Shown: one piece after another, positions 42,918 through 49,836 of the stretch | Layout: each line of letters begins with the position of its first letter | Position numbering within the stretch: the first letter of the stretch is position 1 | Assembly: GCA_947462515.1 (NCBI GenBank) | Contig: CANHPJ010000001.1 | Location: 1-49,836, forward strand | Source of the DNA: Bacteroidota bacterium | GTDB lineage: Bacteria; Bacteroidota; Bacteroidia; JACCXN01 | Direction of reading: 5' to 3' | Length of the DNA stretch: 49,836 nt | Program-made: the position numbers and the translations under genes | Notes under the pieces: model-generated | Database searches by the model: none | What the model saw: only the letters and a program-made list of their open reading frames with translations | What the model was told of the DNA's origin: nothing

Positions 42918-44162
42918 ATGGCCATCATTAAACCTTTTAAAGGCATTAGGCCTACAAATGACAAGGTTCATCTTGTAGCATCAAGACCTTTGGACAACTA
43001 CAAAACTCAAGAATTAAATGCAAAACTAGCGGAGAATCCCTATACCTTTCTTCAAATCATAAAACCTGAATTTGGACAGTCAATTAAAACCAAACCAGGT
43101 TCAACCGAAAATTTAAAAAAGATAAAAACCAAATTTGAAGATTTTTGTAAGGAAGATATTTTATACGCAGATCAAGAAGAAACATTTTACATATATCAAC
43201 AAATAAACGGGAACGAATCTTCTACAGGAATAATAGGATGCGCCAGCATTGATGATTATTTCAATAATATTATAAAAAAACACGAACAAACTCTAACTCA
43301 CAAGGAAGAGATTCTCAAGAACTATCTCGAAGTTTGTGAATTTAATGCAGAACCGGTATCATTAATTTTTCCATCAACTGACAAAATTGATGATTTTTTG
43401 CAGAGCATAGCAAAAGAAAAACCAGAGTATGATTTTACAACCACAGATAAGTTAAGACACAAATTATGGATTGTAAATACTGCAAAAGAAATAGAATTAA
43501 TAACCAGTCAATTTAAAAAAATTTCTTCAATATATATCGCGGACGGTCACCACAGGACAGCATCATCTGCACTTTTAGGAAAGCAAAAAAGAGAAAGGCA
43601 AGTCGAATATACAGGAGATGAACCATTCAACTATTTGATGGCAATATTTTTCCCCGAAAATCAGCTTAAAATTTATGATTACAACCGGATTATAAAGGAT
43701 TTGAATGGTTTATCTGTAAAAGAATTCATAGCTGAAGTTTCAAAAAAATTTGAAGTAAATAAAATCGATTCAGAAGTTTATAAGCCAAATCAAAATCATA
43801 ATTTCAGTATGTATGTTGATGGGATATGGTATTCCTTGAATGCCAAAGTGGGAACATACAATCCAACAGACCCAATTGATTCTTTGGATGCAGCGATTCT
43901 TTCAAACAATATTTTAGAGCCTATTCTAGGAATAAAAGATTTAAAAACAGACAAACGAGTAGGGTTTATTAATGGCATAAAAGGGATGAAAGAATTAAAG
44001 CATCAAGTTGACACTTTAAAAGCAGAGGTGGCTTTTGGTTTGTATCCGGTAACAATGGAACAGCTAAAACTGATATCAGAGACAAATAATATTATGCCTC
44101 CAAAATCAACCTGGGTTGAACCCAAGTTAAGAAGTGGATTAACAATATTCAGTCTCAAATAA
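42918..44162 (+). CDS. DUF1015 family protein with a DGHHR motif
   Basis: The 414-residue product matches DUF1015 by its start IKPFKGIRPTNDKVHLVASRP and the YIADGHHRTASS motif (DGHHR at residues 209-213). The function is not established. The DGHHR motif recalls the nucleotide-binding DGxHR-type motif in the ParB/Srx-fold free-serine kinases, and DUF1015 genes are often next to serA and serC, so a role in serine phosphorylation is a reasonable guess. No membrane segment or signal peptide is seen. It is separated from serA by a terminator. The whole family is poorly studied. Confidence 0.88.
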   Translation: MAIIKPFKGIRPTNDKVHLVASRPLDNYKTQELNAKLAENPYTFLQIIKPEFGQSIKTKPGSTENLKKIKTKFEDFCKEDILYADQEETFYIYQQINGNESSTGIIGCASIDDYFNNIIKKHEQTLTHKEEILKNYLEVCEFNAEPVSLIFPSTDKIDDFLQSIAKEKPEYDFTTTDKLRHKLWIVNTAKEIELITSQFKKISSIYIADGHHRTASSALLGKQKRERQVEYTGDEPFNYLMAIFFPENQLKIYDYNRIIKDLNGLSVKEFIAEVSKKFEVNKIDSEVYKPNQNHNFSMYVDGIWYSLNAKVGTYNPTDPIDSLDAAILSNNILEPILGIKDLKTDKRVGFINGIKGMKELKHQVDTLKAEVAFGLYPVTMEQLKLISETNNIMPPKSTWVEPKLRSGLTIFSLK

Positions 44163-44247
44163 AAACAAACTTGATTTTTATTTTTAAGGATTTTATTCCT
44201 ATTGACTAAAAAAATAATTACAAATCAAATTTCGATACTAAAAAATA

Positions 44248-44754
44248 ATGGCAACGTTTAAAGAAGGATTAAAAAACATCAGCACTTTTATTTTTGATGT
44301 TGACGGTGTTTTAAGTGACGGCACGGTAGTATTACTTCCAGATGGAGATCAGGCCAGAAATATGAACATAAAAGATGGTTATGCGCTGCAGCTTGCTGCC
44401 AAGTTAGGGTTTAATGTTTGTATAATAAGCGGAGGAAATTCAGAAACTGTAAAGAAAAGATTAAACGGCTTAGGGATAAATGATGTTTATTTGAAAGTTG
44501 CGGACAAAATTGAAAAATACGAGGATTATCTATATTCAAATCATTTAAGTCATGGGGAGATTCTCTACATGGGAGACGACATGCCAGATTATGAAGTTAT
44601 GACTAAAGTTGGAATTGCATGTTGTCCGGATGATGCTGTTGAAGAAATAAAGTCAATCAGTCATTATATTTCTCCAAACAAAGGAGGAAAGGGATGCGTA
44701 AGAGACATAATCGAACAGGTTTTAAAAACCCAGGGTAAATGGCCAGTTTTTTAA
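44248..44754 (+). CDS. kdsC: 3-deoxy-D-manno-octulosonate 8-phosphate phosphatase (KdsC-like)
   Basis: KdsC removes phosphate from KDO-8-P on the way to lipopolysaccharide core. The 168-residue product is a cap-less HAD phosphatase: catalytic Asp17 and Asp19 in FDVDGVLSDG, Ser in CIISGGNSETV (near 61), and the metal-binding Asp110-Asp111 in MGDDMPDYEVM. Length and the GGKGCVRDIIE C-terminus fit KdsC. The last 16 bases overlap the start of the UbiA gene. kdsA and kdsB are not in the window, so substrate is by homology. Confidence 0.9.
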   Translation: MATFKEGLKNISTFIFDVDGVLSDGTVVLLPDGDQARNMNIKDGYALQLAAKLGFNVCIISGGNSETVKKRLNGLGINDVYLKVADKIEKYEDYLYSNHLSHGEILYMGDDMPDYEVMTKVGIACCPDDAVEEIKSISHYISPNKGGKGCVRDIIEQVLKTQGKWPVF

Positions 44755-45677
44755 AACTAATCCGTTTTCAAAACTTGTTGATAATAGCAATTACACTTTA
44801 TCTTATCCGATTTTGTGTTGTACACCCTTTAATTAAGTCACTGGGATTAATGCCCCAGATGAATGAATTCCACTTTTTACTTTTATCACTTTCCACCATT
44901 TTTATTGCAGCAGCAGGATATGCTATTAATGACTATTTCGACGTTAAAATTGACCGAATAAACAAGCCTGAAAAAATGGTAGTGGACATTACCATAAAAA
45001 GAAGAATTGCTATACTTACTCACTTAATTTTCAATGCAATAGCTTTTATAATGGCATTTATTCTGTGTTTAGAAATCAAAATTTATTCTTTAATAATTCT
45101 ACATTTACTAACTGCTATTTTGTTATTAATATATTCAGTAAAATACAAAAGAGAATTCATAACAGGGAATATCATAATCGCCTTTTTAGTTGGTCTTATA
45201 CCTGTTTTAGCATCTTATTATGAGGTAAACTCAACACAAATAAGTTTCAGTGATTTAATTCAAAACAGGTATTTTTTCTTTTTAATGGGATATTGTGTTT
45301 TTGCTTTTTTAACCACTTTATCGAGAGAAATAATAAAAGACATTGAAGATTTTGATGGCGATATTGCCTATGGTTGCAATACTATGCCGATTAAGTTGGG
45401 GATAAAAAAAACAAAATCATTTGTACTATTTATTTCCAGTTTAATTCTACTTATTCTAAGTGCCATGCAGTACAATGAATATAAATCGGAAAACCATATT
45501 GCCTCCGTCTATTTATTGCTTTTCATAACGTTACCACTTATTTTCATAGTGTATAAATTATACCATTCAGAAAGCAAATCAGATATTTCATTTATAAGTA
45601 AGCTATTTAAGACCCTTATGATATTTGGAGTTTTATCTACGGCTGTGATATATTTCTTCACCAATATAAGTTATTAA
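44739..45677 (+). CDS. UbiA-family prenyltransferase (possible geranylgeranylglyceryl-phosphate transferase)
   Basis: The 312-residue product has about eight or nine membrane segments and the UbiA aspartate motifs: NDYFDVKIDR (Asn64, Asp65, Asp68, Asp72) and, in the second half, REIIKDIEDFDGDIAYG. Closest in type to the archaeal-like geranylgeranylglycerol-phosphate geranylgeranyltransferases often annotated in Bacteroidota, though menaquinone or haem O prenyltransferases are alternatives. It overlaps kdsC by 16 bases and is followed by maf after 1 base, a cluster I recall from other members of the phylum. Substrate not proven. Confidence 0.83.
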   Translation: MASFLKLIRFQNLLIIAITLYLIRFCVVHPLIKSLGLMPQMNEFHFLLLSLSTIFIAAAGYAINDYFDVKIDRINKPEKMVVDITIKRRIAILTHLIFNAIAFIMAFILCLEIKIYSLIILHLLTAILLLIYSVKYKREFITGNIIIAFLVGLIPVLASYYEVNSTQISFSDLIQNRYFFFLMGYCVFAFLTTLSREIIKDIEDFDGDIAYGCNTMPIKLGIKKTKSFVLFISSLILLILSAMQYNEYKSENHIASVYLLLFITLPLIFIVYKLYHSESKSDISFISKLFKTLMIFGVLSTAVIYFFTNISY

Positions 45678-45678
45678 A

Positions 45679-46260
45679 ATGCTGACAGAAAAAATAAAAA
45701 ATAAAAAAATTGTTTTAGCCTCAAAATCACCTCGCAGACAACAGTTATTAAAAGAATTAGGGATAAATTTTGAAATTAGAACAAAGGACACAGAAGAGTC
45801 TTTCGACGAGGGTTTAAAAAGAGAGGATATACCACTTTATTTGTGTGCACATAAAGCCAACGCTTTTGCGAATGAGATTAAAGAGGATGAAATATTAATT
45901 ACTGCAGACACCATAGTATGGGTAAATGATACAGTTCTAAATAAGCCAGAAAATGAAGAAGATGCTTATAGGATGTTAAAATTACTTTCAGGACAAATGC
46001 ATGAGGTCATTACTGCCGTTTGCATTAAGACAGTGGATAAAAGCGTATGTTTTCATGCAGTGACAAATGTATATTTCAAAGCATTATCAGATGAAGAGAT
46101 TGCTTATTATCTTTCAAATTATAAACCATATGACAAGGCTGGTGCATATGGAATACAGGAATGGATCGGATACATAGGAATAGAAAAAATTGAAGGCAGT
46201 TATTTTAACGTGATGGGTTTTCCGGTGAAAGAAGTATATGAGGCCTTACATTTATTTTAA
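45679..46260 (+). CDS. maf: Maf-like nucleoside triphosphate pyrophosphatase
   Basis: Maf proteins hydrolyse dTTP, UTP and modified pyrimidine nucleotides to the monophosphates. The 193-residue product has the N-terminal LASKSPRRQQLLKELG, the ITADTIVWVNDTVLNKP segment with catalytic Asp near residue 75, and the C-terminal DKAGAYGIQEWIG and VMGFPVKEVYEAL. Length and motifs fit the YhdE/dTTPase group. It follows the UbiA gene by one base, pointing to one transcript with kdsC and ubiA-like genes. Confidence 0.94.
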   Translation: MLTEKIKNKKIVLASKSPRRQQLLKELGINFEIRTKDTEESFDEGLKREDIPLYLCAHKANAFANEIKEDEILITADTIVWVNDTVLNKPENEEDAYRMLKLLSGQMHEVITAVCIKTVDKSVCFHAVTNVYFKALSDEEIAYYLSNYKPYDKAGAYGIQEWIGYIGIEKIEGSYFNVMGFPVKEVYEALHLF

Positions 46261-46349
46261 AAATATTTTTTTTACCTATTAGAACCCCTGTTATCGGGGA
46301 TAAAATGAATATTTGTTTACCTTTAAAATTATTTTAATTAAATCAAAAA

Positions 46350-47936
46350 ATGATTTCAACAACCACCGTCATAATAATAGCTATAATATATTTTATTGGC
46401 TCCCACATTGCTCTTTATAAATTTTTTGAAAAATTAGAAATTCCGGGATGGAAAGCCCTGGTGCCGGTTTACGGAAAAGTTATTGCTTTAGACATTATAA
46501 AAAAACCAAAATGGTGGTTGATCTTTTACTACATTCCATTTTTAGGAATAATAGTTTTTATTGGAATAATTGTAGAATTTTTAAAATGCTTCAACTATCT
46601 AAGGTTTTATCAACATTTACTAGGGATTTTATTCGCTCCATTTTACCTGCCCTATATTGCATTTAAGTCAGAAACAACATTTATTGGTCCTGAGGAAGCA
46701 AAAAAATATAAAAAATCTGCTGTAAGAGAATGGGCCGATGCCATAGTATTTGCTGTGATAGCAGCTACCTTAATACGTACCTTTTTCTTGGAGGCATTCA
46801 CTATACCAACCTCATCGATGGAAAAATCACTCTTGGTGGGGGATTATTTATTTGTGAGTAAAGTAAACTATGGAGCCAAATTGCCAAACACTCCATTAAG
46901 TTTTCCATTTGCACATCATACCTTACCATTTACAGAAAAAGTGAAATCCTATGTGGAGTGGATAAAATTACCATATTACAGATTACCTTCTTTTGAAAAG
47001 ATAGAAAATAATGATGTAGTAGTTTTCAACTATCCTGAAGGAGACACGGTAGTAATTCAGCATCAAGATCAAAGTTATTATCAATTAGTAAGAGATTATG
47101 GAAGGGATAATATTTGGAATAATTTCGATGTAACTGTGAGACCTGTAGATAAACAGGAAAATTACATCAAAAGATGCATCGGGATACCTGGAAATACTAT
47201 TGAAGTTGTAAATCAGCAAGTTATCATTGACCAAAAGCCATTGAAAACACCTGATCAAATGCAATTTACATATACTATAGAAGCTAATCCAATACAAATG
47301 GATGAGGAGAATCCAAACACTTATGAAGTGAATAAAAAAGTACTTCAGTTTGCTTTTGGTGTAAACAAAAAGAAATTGGAGGAATTCGATATTACGGATG
47401 ACATTTATCAAAATCCGGAAAACCCAAATCTATATTATGTTCCGCTTACTGCAGAGATGTTAAACAAGATTAAAAAATATGGATCTTCAATAAAGAGTGT
47501 CAATCAAAACATTAAAGCCAAAGGAGCGACTCAAACCCGAAATCTTTCAATTTTCCCAAATGATCCAAAATTTAACTGGACAGAAGATAATTTCGGTCCA
47601 TTATACATCCCTAAAAAAGGAGCTACGATTAGTTTAAATTCTGAAAACTTAGCGCTATATAAAAGAGCTATAGCTGTTTATGAAGGAAATGAATTGCGAA
47701 CAGAAGGAGAAAACATTTATATAAATGGAAAGCTGAGCAAATCATATACCTTTAAAATGGATTATTATTTTATGATGGGTGATAACAGACATAACTCAGC
47801 TGATTCTCGTTTTTGGGGATTTGTACCCGAGGATCATGTAGTAGGCAAGGCTGTATTTGTATGGCTTTCACTGCATAAATTCAAACCTATATTCAGTAAG
47901 GTACGCTGGAACAGGGTAATGACAACCATAAATTAA
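46350..47936 (+). CDS. lepB: Signal peptidase I with extra N-terminal membrane region
   Basis: Signal peptidase I cleaves Sec and Tat signal peptides at the outer face of the inner membrane. The 528-residue product is longer than usual. Residues 1-110 hold two or three hydrophobic segments not part of the catalytic fold, with another anchor at 128-150. The catalytic Ser156 is in TIPTSSMEKS, Lys274 is in NYIKRCIG, and box E is GDNRHNSADSR (477-487). About 200 residues lie between Lys and box E, an insertion that is usual in Bacteroidota. A second copy follows. Confidence 0.93.
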   Translation: MISTTTVIIIAIIYFIGSHIALYKFFEKLEIPGWKALVPVYGKVIALDIIKKPKWWLIFYYIPFLGIIVFIGIIVEFLKCFNYLRFYQHLLGILFAPFYLPYIAFKSETTFIGPEEAKKYKKSAVREWADAIVFAVIAATLIRTFFLEAFTIPTSSMEKSLLVGDYLFVSKVNYGAKLPNTPLSFPFAHHTLPFTEKVKSYVEWIKLPYYRLPSFEKIENNDVVVFNYPEGDTVVIQHQDQSYYQLVRDYGRDNIWNNFDVTVRPVDKQENYIKRCIGIPGNTIEVVNQQVIIDQKPLKTPDQMQFTYTIEANPIQMDEENPNTYEVNKKVLQFAFGVNKKKLEEFDITDDIYQNPENPNLYYVPLTAEMLNKIKKYGSSIKSVNQNIKAKGATQTRNLSIFPNDPKFNWTEDNFGPLYIPKKGATISLNSENLALYKRAIAVYEGNELRTEGENIYINGKLSKSYTFKMDYYFMMGDNRHNSADSRFWGFVPEDHVVGKAVFVWLSLHKFKPIFSKVRWNRVMTTIN

Positions 47937-47943
47937 AAAACGC

Positions 47944-47967
47944 AAGACTATAGATTTTTATAGTCTT
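47944..47967. terminator. Weak hairpin between the two lepB genes
   Basis: AAGACTATA (47944-47952), loop GATTTT, TATAGTCTT (47959-47967) form a 9-base-pair stem, 8 bases after the first lepB stop codon. A-rich sequence precedes it but no T-run follows, so termination is uncertain. Confidence 0.45.
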
Positions 47968-48018
47968 CCAACATAAAAACCTGAGTTATCGAAAAACACT
48001 AACGAGAAAAAATTTACT

Positions 48019-49083
48019 TTGTCTAAAATAAAATCTTTAATCATTGAATGGATAGAAGCAATAGTTATTGCATTATTCCTGGTTTTATTTGTCAGGGTTT
48101 TTGTTTTTGAAGCCTATACAATACCAACTACTTCGATGGAGAAGACCCTGCTTACAGGAGATTTTATTATAGTAAATAAAATAAGCCAGGGAGGAAGAAT
48201 ACCAAAGACACCGTTAACGATCCCGTTCACTCATCAAAGTTTACCTTTTAATGATGAAGTTAAATCATATTTAAACTGGATTGAACTTCCCTATTATAGA
48301 TTACCCGGATTTTCTGAAATAAAGCATAATGACATTTTAGTATTCAACTATCCGATGGATTTGGAGCATCCCGTTGACCACAAAACCAACTTTGTAAAGC
48401 GTTGTGTAGGATTACCCGGAGAAAAACTTGAAATTTCGCAGGGAAAGGTTATTGTTAATGGTGATACGATGTCAACATCCGAAAATTGTCAGTTTAATTA
48501 CCACATAAAATCAGACAGTGAAAAACTAACATCTTTACTATTTGATTCGCTGGAAATTACAGAAGGCGGAAAAATTTCAAATCAGGGGGATTACAGAATA
48601 GCAATTACGGATAAAACAGCGGAAGGATTAAAGCAACTTAACTACCTGCATGATGTTATTCCTTATTTTGAAAAAAAAGGTGAATATGAGGAATATATTT
48701 TCCCGTTTAATGAAAATTACAAATGGAATATAGACCACTTTGGAGAAGTTATAATTCCTAAAAAGGGACAAAACCTAAACTTAAATTTAAATAACTTGCC
48801 TCTTTATGAAACAATCATAAAAAACTATGAAAAAAACGAATTAGAAGTAATAAATGACTCTATATTTATCAATGGTGAGTTTTCAATTTCATACACTTTT
48901 AAGATGGACTATTATTTTGTGATGGGAGATAACAGGCACTTTTCATCCGACTCACGATTTTGGGGATTTTTACCGGAAGATCATATTATAGGAAAAGCCG
49001 CTTTCGTATTATTTTCTATAAACAAAAAGGCTGACGGCTTGGGCAGAATAAGGTGGAAACGCACATTTAAAAACATTGATTGA
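48019..49083 (+). CDS. lepB: Signal peptidase I, second copy
   Basis: The 354-residue product is a paralogue of the preceding signal peptidase. It starts at a TTG (MSKIKSLIIEWIEAIV) and has a single N-terminal anchor (about 10-30). Catalytic Ser39 is in TIPTTSMEK, Lys127 is in NFVKRCVG, and box E is GDNRHFSSDSR (303-313), so both active-site residues are intact. It lacks the N-terminal extension and an acidic segment present in the first copy. It overlaps the WbqC gene by one base (TGATG). Confidence 0.93.
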   Translation: MSKIKSLIIEWIEAIVIALFLVLFVRVFVFEAYTIPTTSMEKTLLTGDFIIVNKISQGGRIPKTPLTIPFTHQSLPFNDEVKSYLNWIELPYYRLPGFSEIKHNDILVFNYPMDLEHPVDHKTNFVKRCVGLPGEKLEISQGKVIVNGDTMSTSENCQFNYHIKSDSEKLTSLLFDSLEITEGGKISNQGDYRIAITDKTAEGLKQLNYLHDVIPYFEKKGEYEEYIFPFNENYKWNIDHFGEVIIPKKGQNLNLNLNNLPLYETIIKNYEKNELEVINDSIFINGEFSISYTFKMDYYFVMGDNRHFSSDSRFWGFLPEDHIIGKAAFVLFSINKKADGLGRIRWKRTFKNID

Positions 49084-49682
49084 TGGATCAGGTATTATTG
49101 GCTTCGGCATACTTCCCTCCTATTGAATTTTATCATCATTATACTAAAAATGAAGCTATAATTATAGAGCAAAATGAACATTTCATAAAACAAACCTACC
49201 GCAATAGGTGCTCTATTTCAGGTGCAAACGGCCAAATAGATCTATCCATTCCATTGCAGAAATACACGAGTAAAACACTTATAAGGGACATTAAAATTTC
49301 CTATGAGGTACAATGGCAGAAGCAACATTGGAGATCCATTGTTTCGGCATACAATTCCTCACCATATTTCATGTACTATGATTATGAAATAATGCCTTAC
49401 TTCGAAAAAAAAAACAATTATTTATTTGATTTAAACCTTGAGATTTTAGAAAAATTAAACAAACTGCTAAAAATCTCAAAACCATTCTCATTATCCGAAG
49501 AATTTACAGCAGTGAATGATAGTCAATCAGATTTAAGATATAAGATTTCGCCCAAGAGAAAACCAGAGGTTTTATTAAAGACTTATAGCCAGGTATTTGA
49601 TCAAAAACTGGGGTTTATAGAAAATCTAAGCATTCTGGACTTATTATTTAATAAAGGCCCAGATAGTATGATGTATTTATAA
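49083..49682 (+). CDS. WbqC-like family protein
   Basis: The 199-residue product fits the WbqC family, members of which occur in O-antigen and sugar biosynthesis clusters and whose reaction is not well established. Features are the opening VLLASAYFPPIEFYHHY, the CSISGANGQIDLSIPL segment and QWQKQHWRSIVSAYNSSPYF near residue 80. The start is the ATG at 49083, overlapping the lepB stop by one base, so translation of both is probably coupled. An upstream TTG at 49080 would add one residue. Its role beside signal peptidases is unclear. Confidence 0.87.
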   Translation: MDQVLLASAYFPPIEFYHHYTKNEAIIIEQNEHFIKQTYRNRCSISGANGQIDLSIPLQKYTSKTLIRDIKISYEVQWQKQHWRSIVSAYNSSPYFMYYDYEIMPYFEKKNNYLFDLNLEILEKLNKLLKISKPFSLSEEFTAVNDSQSDLRYKISPKRKPEVLLKTYSQVFDQKLGFIENLSILDLLFNKGPDSMMYL

Positions 49683-49685
49683 ATT

Positions 49686-49836
49686 TTACTTAGAAATAAC
49701 CATAAACTCTGTTCTTCTGTTTTGAGCTCGGCCTTCCTCGGTATTATTATCTGCAATAGGTTGAGTTTTACCATAGCCTTTGAAAGTTAGCCTATCTGAA
49801 GGTATTTTCTGCTCAATTAAATAATTATATACAGCA
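49686..49836 (-). CDS. OmpA-family protein, C-terminal fragment (truncated by window edge)
   Basis: Only the last 49 residues are in the window; the stop is TAA at 49686-49688. The reading is FKGYGKTQPIADNNTEEGR followed by AQNRRTEFMV, a clear match to the peptidoglycan-binding OmpA C-terminal domain (GYGxxxP....EGRAxNRR). The domain anchors outer-membrane proteins to the cell wall; in this phylum similar domains also occur in type IX secretion and gliding proteins. The rest of the protein is upstream, beyond the window edge. It ends convergent with the WbqC gene, 3 bases apart. Confidence 0.9.
   Translation of the reverse strand, partial: AVYNYLIEQKIPSDRLTFKGYGKTQPIADNNTEEGRAQNRRTEFMVISK

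Noticed and set aside
46285..46299. CCCC...GGGG hairpin between maf and lepB
   Set aside because: Only four pairs with a seven-base loop and no T-run; too weak to call a terminator.

Overview
The window is a piece of a Bacteroidota chromosome. The evidence is a fused lpxC-fabZ gene, a PorX-type response regulator with a PglZ output domain (a type IX secretion regulator), a DUF4290 gene beside murA, str and S10 ribosomal operons joined without tuf, low G+C content, weak Shine-Dalgarno signals, and two promoters that exactly fit the Bacteroidota form TTG-N19-TAnnTTTG (before rpsL and efp). I cannot place it below phylum; the EF-P loop type and gene order suggest a cytophagalean or related lineage, but that is inference.

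Layout. 1-10425 (minus): one long translation operon, rpsL-rpsG-fusA-rpsJ-rplC-rplD-rplW-rplB-rpsS-rplV-rpsC-rplP-rpmC-rpsQ-rplN-rplX-rplE-rpsN-rpsH-rplF, with rplF cut by the window edge. 10426-10968: an AT-rich divergent spacer. 10969-21170 (plus): a PcrA/UvrD helicase, DUF4290 protein, MurA, a TlpA-like thioredoxin, GrpE-DnaJ, an ABC-2 exporter pair and a Ppx/GppA phosphatase. 21167-24935 (minus): a small membrane protein, alanine dehydrogenase, TsaE and PorX. 25009-31002 (plus): an HD hydrolase, the lipid A genes lpxD-lpxC/fabZ-lpxA, a lone ABC ATPase and EF-P. 31145-32374 (plus): a GAF/PP2C phosphatase. 32453-36507 (minus): flippase, Wzz-like and O-antigen ligase/polymerase genes. 36670-49682 (plus): RNase HII, RarA, a FlaA1/CapD-type sugar-nucleotide dehydratase, a SiaB/SiaC-like pair, SerA, DUF1015, KdsC, a UbiA prenyltransferase, Maf, two signal peptidases I and a WbqC-family protein. 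49686-49836 (minus): the tail of an OmpA-family gene.

How the genes fit together. Three themes recur: translation (ribosomal operon, EF-G, EF-P, TsaE), envelope construction (MurA, LpxD/C/A with FabZ, KdsC, surface-polysaccharide export and assembly, signal peptidases, PorX, OmpA tail) and genome or nucleotide housekeeping (PcrA, RarA, RNase HII, Maf, HD hydrolase). The least understood part is a possible Sia-type partner switch: a kinase-like and a SiaC-like gene side by side, and a PP2C phosphatase about 8.5 kb away, with no diguanylate cyclase in the window.

Most of the window is conserved housekeeping. I saw no transposon, prophage, CRISPR array, tRNA or rRNA. The points most worth a second look are an EF-P with Asn at the usual modification site, a MurA with Asp in place of the fosfomycin-target Cys, an ABC ATPase lacking Q-loop Gln and H-loop His, an internal duplication in the DUF4290 protein, a DGHHR motif in the DUF1015 protein next to SerA, and a sigma-54-like element before grpE.
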